34,942 nucleotides of DNA from Chitinophaga pinensis (GCA_945867505.1 CAMBIM010000008.1:1-34942), one strand, 5' to 3'. Shown: positions 24,649 to 33,419, counted from the stretch's first letter. Numbers and translations: made by a program. The notes: generated by a model from the sequence alone, not told the origin.

Positions 24649-25320
24649 ATGACAACTACAATCAAAACATTCCTGACGTCACACAAAACAACTATTATGA
24701 TTGCCTGTACAGCTTTAGTAATTGGAGCTAAATCATTTTCTACTTCGGGTTACAACAACCAACAGCAAATGCCAGCACCGCAACAACAAACTATGCCGCA
24801 GCAGGAACAAAGTGCACAAGTTCCCCAAGGCTACAACCAACAAATTCCAAAGCAAAACATCAATAACGAAAAAGAAAGTTTTTATGATTCTTGGTTTGAT
24901 GAGGATAACCAACAAGAAAACTCCAATGGCTATAACAACCAAGGAAACCCAAACTATAGCGGCTATACCACTAGCGGCAATGCATCAACCAATTACAATA
25001 GCGCTTCGGCTAACAATACTTACAGCACGGCAAACAATCAGGCAGATTACACCTCTGGCTGGAAAGAGCAACAAGCCCTCCAAGACGGACAACACGAGCG
25101 CTTCAACGACTACATTCGAGATGAAACCAAATACAACGATGCCGAAGGCAACACCTACAAGCTGGCCAGCGGTTACGATAACAACTATGTAAACACAACC
25201 AACAATACTTACATACAAACCAACGATGCAAGTTTTGACCCTAACGTCAATAGTACCTCTAGCTACACAGCCGTTACACCAACAGATTACACTCCAGCAA
25301 CTACCACTGGTATCGAGTAA
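24649..25320 (+). CDS. Exported Asn/Gln/Tyr-rich low-complexity protein
   Basis: 223 aa from the ATG at 24649 (MTTTIKTFLTSHKTT). Residues 16-30 (IMIACTALVIGAKSF) form a hydrophobic export signal or single membrane anchor. The rest is low complexity: QQQ/PQQ runs at 38-75 (QQMPAPQQQTMPQQEQ), then Asn, Tyr, Ser, Thr and Gly repeats (YNNQGNPNYSGYTTSGNAS). A short charged block in the middle (KESFYDSWFDEDNQ and DGQHERFNDYIRDETKYND) may be the only folded part. No family is recognised. Composition resembles prion-like or surface-adhesive proteins. It is followed by a perfect terminator hairpin, so it is probably the last or only gene of its transcript. Confidence 0.7.
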   Translation: MTTTIKTFLTSHKTTIMIACTALVIGAKSFSTSGYNNQQQMPAPQQQTMPQQEQSAQVPQGYNQQIPKQNINNEKESFYDSWFDEDNQQENSNGYNNQGNPNYSGYTTSGNASTNYNSASANNTYSTANNQADYTSGWKEQQALQDGQHERFNDYIRDETKYNDAEGNTYKLASGYDNNYVNTTNNTYIQTNDASFDPNVNSTSSYTAVTPTDYTPATTTGIE

Positions 25321-25341
25321 AAGCATTTAACTTCTCATGTA

Positions 25342-25383
25342 AAATCAAAAGAGGTCAACAGTTGTGTTGACCTCTTTTGATTT
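25342..25383. terminator. Bidirectional terminator (19-bp perfect stem)
   Basis: AAATCAAAAGAGGTCAACA and TGTTGACCTCTTTTGATTT pair perfectly around loop GTTG. It sits midway between two convergent genes (stops at 25320 and 25402). T-rich sequence at the far end of each arm suits both directions. Confidence 0.85.
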
Positions 25384-25401
25384 ACCCGCAATTACTTTTA
25401 C

Positions 25402-25770
25402 TTAAAGAAATTTACTTAGAAAGAAGCCTCCCATTACTGCAAGATAACACAGCAACAAATTGGCAAACACGTTAGTAATTGCTACTTGAAAATTACCGGC
25501 AAAAGCCAACGAAAAAGTTTCGTAGCTAAAGGTAGAGAAGGTAGAAAAACCTCCACAAAAACCAGTGGAAATCAGCAGCCGAACATTATCGTTATCTATT
25601 TGCTTATGAAAAAAATAACCAAGTAGTAAGCCCAGAATAAAACTGCTAATAGTGTTTGATAGAAAAGTAGCTATTGGAAAAATACTTGTAACAGAAGCAA
25701 GATATTTTGATAAAGAAAACCGAACAACACTACCTAATCCACCACCAATAAAAACTAAAACAAAGTTCAT
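25402..25770 (-). CDS. crcB: Fluoride channel CrcB/Fluc
   Basis: 122 aa with four hydrophobic segments, the length of a single-domain Fluc channel that exports fluoride as an antiparallel dimer. Motifs: GGGLGSVVRF (9-18), LSNTISSFILGLLLGY with the conserved Asn (37-52), and GFCGGFSTFSTFSYE (71-85), which supplies the Phe-box and central Na+ site. Its ATG overlaps the stop of the WecA-like gene (ATGA), so translation is coupled to the exopolysaccharide operon. No fluoride riboswitch is visible at its start, which lies within the upstream coding sequence. Confidence 0.94.
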   Translation of the reverse strand: MNFVLVFIGGGLGSVVRFSLSKYLASVTSIFPIATFLSNTISSFILGLLLGYFFHKQIDNDNVRLLISTGFCGGFSTFSTFSYETFSLAFAGNFQVAITNVFANLLLCYLAVMGGFFLSKFL

Positions 25771-26879
25771 GGTAATTTGCTTTTGGCTTGGTGCTTCTTA
25801 TTGCCAACGTTATACAAAACCTGAAATAGCAAGAACATTATACCAAAGTAGGCAAAGGCTACAAAAGTTGTTACCCAAGTCCATTCAACAATATGCTCTA
25901 CTATAAAAAGTACAGCCGGTAAAGACATCAGCGAAACAGCAATTAAGGTAAGTGCCACCAATTTATCCGATAAGCCTAAGTAGGCTAAGTGATGTGTAAT
26001 ATGGTCTTTCCCCCCCACAAAAGGGGATTGCTTTCGCATCAATCTACGAATAGTAACAGTCATTGTATCAATCAATGGCACTATAAAGAATAGCATAGGC
26101 ACCACAAACTGTTTTAGCTGAATAAACTCGGTAGACCCTTCGTCTCTAAACCCCCAAAAAAATAAAATGCTGGTAGAGGCCAGAAAAACACCTAGGAATT
26201 GACTGCCGGTATCGCCCATATAAATTTTAGAAGGATTCCAATTGAAATATAAAAAGCCTGTCAATGTACCAAACACACCTACCAACATAACCAAGTAAAA
26301 AACACTTAGTGTATGTCCGCTAATAGCAACTACTGAAATTAAACCGAGGATTATACTCATAGAAATAGTCGTGGTAATGGCATCCATATTGTCCAGCATG
26401 TTAATGGAATTCATTAAGCCAATTACCCATATAGTAGTAATAGCAAAGTCGAAAGCTGGATTGCCTGATACTTTTATGTATACATCGGAGATGATTAAAA
26501 TAAATGCACAGGATAACTGCGTTATAAATTTTGCAAGCGGATTGGTGTTGTAAGCATCATCAGCCAAACCCAACAAAAAACCTAAACTGGATGAAGCTAT
26601 AATGCCAATAAGGTGTTTATCCAACAAATAACTTGTTTGCCTTGGTAATGTTCCAATAATGGAAATTGAAACTAAGAACACAATAAAGAAAGAGATTCCG
26701 CCAATAGCCGGCTTTACATTAGCCGACCAGCGAACTTGGGTAGTGGTGCCATCAGAATTTCTTGCCCCTAAATTAAACGAGAACTTGAAAAAAAGCCAAT
26801 TAATTAGAAACGAAAAAAACGCACTTATTAAAAAAAATAAGGCTAGAAAGGTGGCTATATACTGATCGTCTGCCATCAT
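25767..26879 (-). CDS. WecA/MraY-type polyprenyl-phosphate sugar-phosphate transferase
   Basis: 370-aa polytopic membrane enzyme that should transfer a sugar-1-phosphate (GlcNAc-like) from UDP-sugar to undecaprenyl phosphate and so start repeat-unit synthesis at the inner membrane. Family motifs: LADDAYNTNPLAKF with the Asp pair 107-108, NSINMLDNMDAIT (157-169; usually NxxDGxDG, here DNMDA), YMGDTGSQFLG (220-230) and the cytoplasmic loop GGKDHITHHLAYLG (289-302). About ten hydrophobic segments are visible. It starts 3 bp after the wzc-type gene and overlaps crcB by 4 bp. The altered Gly positions resemble other Bacteroidetes members and do not imply loss of activity. Confidence 0.9.
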   Translation of the reverse strand: MMADDQYIATFLALFFLISAFFSFLINWLFFKFSFNLGARNSDGTTTQVRWSANVKPAIGGISFFIVFLVSISIIGTLPRQTSYLLDKHLIGIIASSSLGFLLGLADDAYNTNPLAKFITQLSCAFILIISDVYIKVSGNPAFDFAITTIWVIGLMNSINMLDNMDAITTTISMSIILGLISVVAISGHTLSVFYLVMLVGVFGTLTGFLYFNWNPSKIYMGDTGSQFLGVFLASTSILFFWGFRDEGSTEFIQLKQFVVPMLFFIVPLIDTMTVTIRRLMRKQSPFVGGKDHITHHLAYLGLSDKLVALTLIAVSLMSLPAVLFIVEHIVEWTWVTTFVAFAYFGIMFLLFQVLYNVGNKKHQAKSKLP

Positions 26880-26882
26880 TTC

Positions 26883-29345
26883 TTACTCAGATTTACTAAA
26901 AAGTTTTTTCCAAAAACTTTTTTGCTTTGGTTTGGTATCGGTGGTATAATATCCTTCTCCGTATTTCTTACCATAGTAACCGTAACCGTAACCATAACCG
27001 TAGCCATAACTGTAACCATAATTATAGCCATAACTATAACCATAGCCCGATGCTCCTCGGCCGTAATCGTTAATTACCACCGACAAGTTTTTAATTTTAC
27101 TTTCAGTCATAATCTTATTTACGTTCTGAACAAAACCTCTATTGGAGTAAGCTGCTCGGAAAACATACATCGGATAATCAGCGATTTTCAATATTTCCAA
27201 AGCATCTGTTACCAAACCAATAGGTGGAGTATCAATTACAATATAGTCGTACCTCGTTTTTAGATAGTCCAATAACTCATGTAGCTTCGGCAACAAAATT
27301 AACTCTGAAGGGTTTGGCGGCACGGGACCCGATACAATAAAATCTAAATTAGGAATACCGGTTTCCATAATACACTCATCAATCCCTGATTGACTGCTTA
27401 AAATAGTACTTACACCACGATAGGCATCTACGCTAAATATTTTATCTAACCTTGGCTTCCGCATATCAAAATCAAGAATGATAACTTTTTTGTTTAACAG
27501 ACTCAAGATAGCTGCAACATTTAGCGAAACAAAAGTTTTTCCTTCTCCCGGAATGGTAGATGTAGTAGCAATAATTTTTGTACCGGGTGTGCCGCCAATA
27601 AACTGAAGCCCTGAACGAACTGCACGGAATGCTTCCGTGATAGTTGACTTAGGGTCTTGCGTAACTACAATTTGAGAACGAACTAATTCATCTTTATACC
27701 TTGGTATAACACCTAAAAGTGGTGCTCTTGTTTTTTTCTCTACATCATCAATAGAAATAATAGTATTTTGTAATAAGTAACGAATAACAATGATTACCAA
27801 ACCTAGAATCAAACCAGTTAAAACACCTGCAAGTTTTACAAAAGTTTCTCTAGGCGATATAGGTACTTTTGAAACAAAAGCTCTTTGAAGAATAACATAG
27901 TCTGATACAATTCCAGCGCTAGCGATAAGATAATTGGACTTTTCGCTATATAGGTTTAATACAAAATCGTTTTTAATAGCCGCCATTTTATCCAACCGGT
28001 CAAACTTGTGTTGTAAATCAGGAATGGTGAACAATTCAGCCATATATTTATCATGTTCTTCTTTAAGTAGTTTTTGTTTGGTGTGTAAGCCATTTATGGC
28101 ATTGTCAACATTTTTAGAAAGCCTGATTTTTCCTTCTTCTATCTCCTTATCCTTCAACCTAACATTTGGGTGGCCCTGCGTTACTTCTAACATCATCAAA
28201 TTGCGGTCTTTCTGCGTTTTATTTATCTCCGCTACCTCTGCACCAAAAAAGATAGTCTTTTCACGAAAAGTAAATGTGGGCAGTGTAGAATAATCGTTTT
28301 CCTTTTGAACGGCTCTCTTGAAGAGAACCAACAATTGAAGATCATTGTCAATATCACGAAATGCTTCCTCAAAACTAAGCGACTGATCGGCTAACAGACT
28401 AAGATAGTTGCATCCTTTATCCATATATCCCTCAGTAATTTTGAGTGCAGATATAGAATCCTGAAATTTATCGAAAGCGTAACCAAAAGTGTCAATCTGA
28501 GCATCTAAGAAGCGTAAGATGCTTACGAAACTTTCTCTTTTCCGCTCTAAATCATACAAGATAAACTCATCTGATATTTTTTGAACTATATCTTTAGCTC
28601 TTTCTGGGTTTCGGTCTTTAAAAATCAACGCTACGGTTTGCGTTGCAGGGTCAATTGGCATTACTGCTAGTTTATTGGCTATATCCGCTTCAACATCTGC
28701 ACGGGCTAAAAACTTAAAATAGTAAAGACCGTTTACATCTTCAGGTGATATTGGTCGGTAAAAGGAAGTTTGTATGGTGAAAAATGGAGAAGAAAGCACT
28801 TTTCCTGTATCTGCAGAGTACTCATAATCTTTACCATTCATGGTAAAAGAGACATAATATTTTTTACCGCTTAAAATTTTAAGGTAGATTGGTGTGGCGT
28901 AAATACTCTCATCCTTTATTCGCCCCTGCACCCTAAATGGAGATGAGGTATAAAGCTCCGTAAAAATAAATTTTGTTTTCCCTTCTTTATAATACCCAAC
29001 TTCTAATGGAAGTTGATCAATAACTCTATCCAGTAATAGCTTAGAAGTTATGAGTTGCATCTCGCGACTAACTTCGGAGGGATCATGCTCAACTACCAAC
29101 CTTTGCACTGTAGAGCCTAACAACTGTGTTGACTTTTCAGTTTTGAGCATTAAAGTCGTACTTGACTCAAAAATACGTGGTGTGTATCGTAAATATACTA
29201 GCGACAATATAATGCATGTAACTACCACCAGTATAACCCATACAATAGAGGCATTAACCACATAAATCATCAACCCAAGATTAAAATCCTCTACCGGGTT
29301 GCTAAACGATGTTTCTTTAATTTCTGAGTTCGAATTATTTTCCAC
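26883..29345 (-). CDS. Wzc-type polysaccharide co-polymerase / autophosphorylating tyrosine kinase
   Basis: 820 aa. A Wzz-like chain-length domain is bounded by two membrane segments (about 29-51, VVNASIVWVILVVVTCIILSL, and about 505-527, LAGVLTGLILGLVIIVIRYLL) with a periplasmic coiled coil between. The C-terminal BY-kinase domain has Walker A STIPGEGKT (about 593-601), Walker A' VIILDFDMRKPR and Walker B YIVIDTPPIG. The tail has 16 tyrosines in about 34 residues (GYGYSYGYNYGYSYG-type), the expected phosphorylation cluster. It would control export and length of the exopolysaccharide with the Wza-type protein encoded just upstream, whose gene it overlaps by 11 bp. Confidence 0.95.
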   Translation of the reverse strand: MENNSNSEIKETSFSNPVEDFNLGLMIYVVNASIVWVILVVVTCIILSLVYLRYTPRIFESSTTLMLKTEKSTQLLGSTVQRLVVEHDPSEVSREMQLITSKLLLDRVIDQLPLEVGYYKEGKTKFIFTELYTSSPFRVQGRIKDESIYATPIYLKILSGKKYYVSFTMNGKDYEYSADTGKVLSSPFFTIQTSFYRPISPEDVNGLYYFKFLARADVEADIANKLAVMPIDPATQTVALIFKDRNPERAKDIVQKISDEFILYDLERKRESFVSILRFLDAQIDTFGYAFDKFQDSISALKITEGYMDKGCNYLSLLADQSLSFEEAFRDIDNDLQLLVLFKRAVQKENDYSTLPTFTFREKTIFFGAEVAEINKTQKDRNLMMLEVTQGHPNVRLKDKEIEEGKIRLSKNVDNAINGLHTKQKLLKEEHDKYMAELFTIPDLQHKFDRLDKMAAIKNDFVLNLYSEKSNYLIASAGIVSDYVILQRAFVSKVPISPRETFVKLAGVLTGLILGLVIIVIRYLLQNTIISIDDVEKKTRAPLLGVIPRYKDELVRSQIVVTQDPKSTITEAFRAVRSGLQFIGGTPGTKIIATTSTIPGEGKTFVSLNVAAILSLLNKKVIILDFDMRKPRLDKIFSVDAYRGVSTILSSQSGIDECIMETGIPNLDFIVSGPVPPNPSELILLPKLHELLDYLKTRYDYIVIDTPPIGLVTDALEILKIADYPMYVFRAAYSNRGFVQNVNKIMTESKIKNLSVVINDYGRGASGYGYSYGYNYGYSYGYGYGYGYGYYGKKYGEGYYTTDTKPKQKSFWKKLFSKSE
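26970..27050 (-). repeat. Gly-Tyr dipeptide microsatellite in the kinase tail
   Basis: A degenerate 6-bp repeat (plus strand CCATAAC / CCGTAAC) encodes 12 successive xTyr pairs, x being Gly, Ser or Asn. Both Tyr codons and all Gly codons vary, so the array is old or under selection at the protein level. Confidence 0.8.
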
Positions 29346-30117
29346 TAAACGTTTTGATTAATGCAATGGTTGTTAAAATAGTGCTTGCCCAAGCAAATAC
29401 AGGAGCTAATTCTTTTAAAACATCTGATGCAGGTCTTCTTCTTGGCTCAATGTATATAATATCGTTTGACTGAACGATTAAATCTGCATTACGCATTCCT
29501 TCTATGCTCGATAAATCAATAACACTTATTTGAGGATTTTTTAAATCACCCCTTATCACTTTTATTTTGTAAGATTTAAGATCCGTTGCAATGCCGCCTG
29601 ATTTAGCAATTACTTCAAACAAATTAGTAGGTGCTTGATTTAATGTTATTACACTTGCTGTTGATCCTGTATAAACAAATACTCTTCGGTTAGAAACGGT
29701 TAGAACTATATATGGGTCAACAAATAGGTTTGAATATTTTTCAGCTAATATACTTTCCAATTCGGTTTCTGTATAGCCCTTCACATAGAATTCACCTATG
29801 ATAGGCAACTTAGCAAAGCCTTCATTATCCACTAAGTAATTAACGCTAAGGGTACCTTGTGTGGTCCCGCCTGCTCCTGAAACGGAATTTCCATTAGTCC
29901 CACCTAAAACATCAATTAGTCGAAACCCATCTCTTGAAAAAGCCTGTAAAGTAAACTGATCGCCTGTTTGGATGACATACTCATCAATCTGCTTTTTTGC
30001 AAGTTCAAAAAACTGATAGTCTTTTTGCTGAAACATAATGTTTGGATAAAACACTTTGCAAGCCGAAATCGACATCAGCAAAAAAGAAATTACAGAATAG
30101 TAAACGAGTTTTTTCAT
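29335..30117 (-). CDS. Wza-type polysaccharide export lipoprotein
   Basis: 260 aa from the ATG at 30117. The N-terminus KKLVYYSVISFLLMSISAC is a lipoprotein signal with lipidated Cys20. A poly-export domain follows (about 45-130: YVIQTGDQFTLQAF, NYLVDNEGFAKLPIIGEFYVKGYT), then an SLBB-like domain (about 140-215: VFVYTGSTASVITLNQAPTNLFEVIAKSGG). The C-terminal hydrophobic helix (FAWASTILTTIALIKTF) matches the outer-membrane barrel-forming helix of the family. A longer open frame to 30144 lacks an export signal, so I reject that start. The gene overlaps the kinase gene by 11 bp and follows a glycosyltransferase gene by 36 bp. Together these form the export complex. Confidence 0.92.
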   Translation of the reverse strand: MKKLVYYSVISFLLMSISACKVFYPNIMFQQKDYQFFELAKKQIDEYVIQTGDQFTLQAFSRDGFRLIDVLGGTNGNSVSGAGGTTQGTLSVNYLVDNEGFAKLPIIGEFYVKGYTETELESILAEKYSNLFVDPYIVLTVSNRRVFVYTGSTASVITLNQAPTNLFEVIAKSGGIATDLKSYKIKVIRGDLKNPQISVIDLSSIEGMRNADLIVQSNDIIYIEPRRRPASDVLKELAPVFAWASTILTTIALIKTFSGK

Positions 30118-30153
30118 TGCTACAAACTTATTAAAAAAACACAAGGCATTTGT

Positions 30154-31332
30154 TTATAAAAGTGAATAATAGAGTTTCTCCATATCTGCACAAAGCCGCT
30201 GATAACTGAATTTATTTCGCACATAATCGCTGCCTTTTTTTGAGAAGTTAAATCTCATTTCATCATTTTCAATTAAACGCAAAAGGTTTTCTGCAAATGC
30301 TTTTTCGTTACCTACCGATGAAAGCAAAGCGGTCTCATTTTCAAGCACAATATTTTCTATTCCGCCAACGTTGGTGGAAACAATGGGCTTGCCTGAAGCT
30401 TGGGCTTCAATCAAACTAACCGGTGTGCCTTCGTTATTAGAAGTAAGTGCGATGATATCCATACCGGCATTTGAAACATCAATCTCTTTTATCCAACTGG
30501 TGAAGGTTAGAATGTTTTTCTCTTTCAAGTTTTCATTATCGAAACTCAAACCAAGTGACTTCGCCAATTGCTCAATCTTCACTCGCTCTTCGCCATCGCC
30601 AATTATAAAGGCACGCACTTTTTTTGTTGTTCTTTCGGAAACAAGCTTCAAAGCTTTCAAAAATAATTCATGGTTTTTAATTGGAACTAATCTTCCTACA
30701 ATGCCAATAGCAATTTCATCATCATCTAAATTGTATTCTGTTCTGAACTTATTTCGCTTCTCCAGCTGGTTCTCTTCAAATTTTTTCAAATCAAATCCAA
30801 GAGGAATTATTTCAAATTTTCCTAAGGGTGCTATCTTGTATTTTTCGGTTAGTTCTTGCTGTTGAATTTCGCTAAGCGTAATAATTTTTGTGGTGCGCTT
30901 AGCTAAGTAACGTTCAATTTCTAAAAATACCCTGGTTTTAGCTGGGCTGAAATAGGAGTGAAAAACGTGACCATGAAAAGTATGCACAATAGCTTTTACT
31001 CCGCTGTGGGCTGCAGCTAATCTTCCTACCGCTCCAGCTTTTGCGGCATGGGTGTGAACTATATCAGGCTTAAACTCGGCAATTAGTTTTCGGAGTTTGT
31101 AATATGATTTTGTATCGCGCAAAGGATGCAACTCGCGATACATTTCAGGAATGTAAACCGGATGCAAATCCAAATTCTTTACAATAAATTCTGAACTTTC
31201 TTCTGCATCGTCTTTCATACCCGAAACCAATAAGGTTTCAAATTCAGGAGCCATGTATTTACTTAAATACGCAGCGTTGAAAGTGGGTCCGCCTAAGTTT
31301 AAGCGGTTGATGATACGAAGTACGCGAGGCAC
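30154..31332 (-). CDS. GT4-family glycosyltransferase
   Basis: 392-aa GT-B-fold glycosyltransferase. The N-terminal acceptor domain begins VLRIINRLNLGGPTFNA with the Gly-rich loop; DIVHTHAAKAG and TFHGHVFHSYF are typical of the family. The C-terminal nucleotide-sugar domain shows IGIVGRLVPIKNHEL and the E-x7-E pair in NNEGTPVSLIEAQASGKP. It should add a sugar to the lipid-linked repeat unit at the cytoplasmic face. The start is GTG at 31332; the overlapping ATG two bases upstream is out of frame. It is the first gene of the export operon, after a 179-bp gap to asnB. Confidence 0.93.
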   Translation of the reverse strand: MPRVLRIINRLNLGGPTFNAAYLSKYMAPEFETLLVSGMKDDAEESSEFIVKNLDLHPVYIPEMYRELHPLRDTKSYYKLRKLIAEFKPDIVHTHAAKAGAVGRLAAAHSGVKAIVHTFHGHVFHSYFSPAKTRVFLEIERYLAKRTTKIITLSEIQQQELTEKYKIAPLGKFEIIPLGFDLKKFEENQLEKRNKFRTEYNLDDDEIAIGIVGRLVPIKNHELFLKALKLVSERTTKKVRAFIIGDGEERVKIEQLAKSLGLSFDNENLKEKNILTFTSWIKEIDVSNAGMDIIALTSNNEGTPVSLIEAQASGKPIVSTNVGGIENIVLENETALLSSVGNEKAFAENLLRLIENDEMRFNFSKKGSDYVRNKFSYQRLCADMEKLYYSLL

Positions 31333-31472
31333 ATGGGTTGTTTAAATACGAAATATGAATTACCAAATACGAAAGAAATACAAACTACTTCGTTAGCATG
31401 ATAACTGTATTCATAATTTTCAACTAAGCGAGGGTTATTGTTTAGAATTTCGGAATACGCTTCTCGTTTCTT

Positions 31473-31507
31473 TAACTTCTAAAAAGTTTCAAACTTTTTA
31501 GAAGTTA
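31473..31507. terminator. 17-bp perfect inverted repeat after asnB
   Basis: TAACTTCTAAAAAGTTT and AAACTTTTTAGAAGTTA are perfect complements around one base (effective loop about 5). It starts 4 bp after the asnB stop. It is AT-rich with no T-run downstream on the minus strand, so it may slow or end transcription before the export operon. Confidence 0.5.
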
Positions 31508-31511
31508 TGTC

Positions 31512-33413
31512 TTAGGATAGATACTTCTTATACCAATATTGAAACACCAGCAAACCCCACAAAGTTGCATGTACATCTCCGGGGTCATTGGTAAAAAGCT
31601 TCCGTTTTACTTTTTCAATTTCGTTTACATCAAAAATATTTTGTTGTTCAACGAATTTCTTTTCAAGCAATTCATTTTCTATTAATGAGCGCAAACCGGT
31701 TTGCATCCATTTCAGTAATGGAACTTCAAACCCGTGTTTTGAACGATTAAATAATTCATCGGGCAATTCATTTCTAAAAGCATCTTTCAAAATTTTCTTT
31801 CCTATGGTGGAATCAATTTTATAAGATACCGGAAGCGAGAAAGCAAAATCAACTACGGTATAATCAAGCAGCGGCACACGAACTTCTAAACTGTTTGCCA
31901 TGCTCATAAAATCAACTTTAGTAAGCATATCATTAGGTAGAACCATTTGTGTATCGGCAAACAGAATATCGTTTAGCTCCCCCTCATCTTTTACAGCATC
32001 TAACACAAAACGCTTTCTGTTTTCAAGTTCTTGTTCGCTTATAGCGTTTTTATTTTTCAGCAAACCAACTGCTTCGGTTTGCGAACTAAAACTGCACCAA
32101 CGCCAATATCGTTCAGCGGCAGATAGCTGCAAGCCTTCGCTGTAGCGGGTTAGTTGACGAAACAGATTCCCAAACTTGGAATGGCGGGACTTAGGCAGCA
32201 TTTTAAAAAATGGCAACCCTGCCTGCATCAAAAAATTGGTTGCATTTTTTCTGCGCGCACGTAGCTCCGCATTGTGTTTATTGTAACCTGCAAACAATTC
32301 ATCGCCACCATCGCCTGAAAGGGCAACGGTAACTTTCTCTCTAGTCTTCTGGCTTAAAATATAAACCGCAATGGCCGATGAATCGGCAAAGGGTTCATCT
32401 ATATAATCGAGAATGGAAAAAATGTTGGCAAACATTTCATCGTTAGAAACAGAGAACACGGTATGGTTGGTGCCGAACTTCTTTGCCACAAGATTCGCAT
32501 ACTTTGTTTCGTCAAAATACGGTTCATCTTTAAAGCCAATGCTGAATGTATTTAGCTGCGAAAGATTTTTTGCAGCGCACGAGGTGATGATTGACGAATC
32601 AATTCCTCCGCTTAAGAATGAGCCAAGAGGAACATCTGAAACCAATCTTCGCTGTACAGATTCTTCCACCAATTTTCGCAGCGTTGCTTTTGCATCATCA
32701 TAACTAATTTCGTTTTCAGCAATTCTCTTCCCCGGTTCATAAGGGATAGAATAAAATTTTTCTGTGCTGAAATTTCCTTTCGAATTAATTACTGCAAAAC
32801 TTCCTGGTTGTAGTTTTTGAATGTTCTTTAGCATCGAATTTGTACCCGGTACATAATTCAGTTGCAGATAAAGGGCGAGGGTGTTGTAGTCCAATTCCTT
32901 CTTAATTGGGAATTGCAGAATCGCTTTCAGTTCGGAAGCAAAGAGCAATATTTTATCATCGTTGTAAACATGCAATGGTTTAATACCAACCCTATCGCGC
33001 GCAAGAAATATTTCGTCCTTCTGATTATCGAAAACAGCGAAGGCGAAAAAGCCGTTTAAGTGTTGCAAACAATCTTTACCCATCCGGATAAAAAGATTCA
33101 GCAGCACTTCTGTATCGGATGTTGAATTGAATTTTAGATCTTCCAGAAACTTCTCTTTCAGTTCGCGGAAATTGAAAATTTCTCCATTGAAAATAATGGT
33201 GAATCTTCCGCTGTCATCCGTCATGGGTTGATTGGCGATAGAAGAAGTGTCTATAATAGAAAGCCGCGCATGAGCAAAGCCAACTTGTGGGGAAAGTATT
33301 TTTGTTTGTTGCGAATCGGGCCCGCGCTTAGCCAGCGTTTTTATGGCGCTTTGCAAAGTACCTTCAAGTTGATGGTTAAGGTCTTTCGAAAAATATCCCG
33401 CAATTCCACACAT
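31512..33413 (-). CDS. asnB: Asparagine synthase (glutamine-hydrolysing), AsnB-like
   Basis: 633 aa from the ATG at 33413, chosen because it puts the catalytic Cys at position 2 (MCGIAGYF) as needed for the N-terminal glutaminase; an upstream in-frame TTG would add three residues and bury it. The glutaminase part shows KRGPDSQ, FNGEIFNF and STSDTEVLL; the synthetase part shows the PP-loop SGGIDSS (268-274), LSGDGGDELFAGY and LEVRVPLLDY. It should convert aspartate, glutamine and ATP to asparagine. AsnB homologues within polysaccharide loci sometimes amidate sugar acids instead; location beside the export operon leaves that possible (inference). Confidence 0.93.
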   Translation of the reverse strand: MCGIAGYFSKDLNHQLEGTLQSAIKTLAKRGPDSQQTKILSPQVGFAHARLSIIDTSSIANQPMTDDSGRFTIIFNGEIFNFRELKEKFLEDLKFNSTSDTEVLLNLFIRMGKDCLQHLNGFFAFAVFDNQKDEIFLARDRVGIKPLHVYNDDKILLFASELKAILQFPIKKELDYNTLALYLQLNYVPGTNSMLKNIQKLQPGSFAVINSKGNFSTEKFYSIPYEPGKRIAENEISYDDAKATLRKLVEESVQRRLVSDVPLGSFLSGGIDSSIITSCAAKNLSQLNTFSIGFKDEPYFDETKYANLVAKKFGTNHTVFSVSNDEMFANIFSILDYIDEPFADSSAIAVYILSQKTREKVTVALSGDGGDELFAGYNKHNAELRARRKNATNFLMQAGLPFFKMLPKSRHSKFGNLFRQLTRYSEGLQLSAAERYWRWCSFSSQTEAVGLLKNKNAISEQELENRKRFVLDAVKDEGELNDILFADTQMVLPNDMLTKVDFMSMANSLEVRVPLLDYTVVDFAFSLPVSYKIDSTIGKKILKDAFRNELPDELFNRSKHGFEVPLLKWMQTGLRSLIENELLEKKFVEQQNIFDVNEIEKVKRKLFTNDPGDVHATLWGLLVFQYWYKKYLS

Positions 33414-33419
33414 GTATTT

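Noticed and set aside
25342-25383. Perfect hairpin as a mobile-element end or attachment site
   Set aside because: Its position between two convergent stops and its stem-loop form are fully explained by a bidirectional terminator.
30118-30144. Longer start of the Wza-type protein
   Set aside because: The ATG at 30117 gives a clean lipoprotein signal with Cys20; the extension would place nine residues ahead of it.
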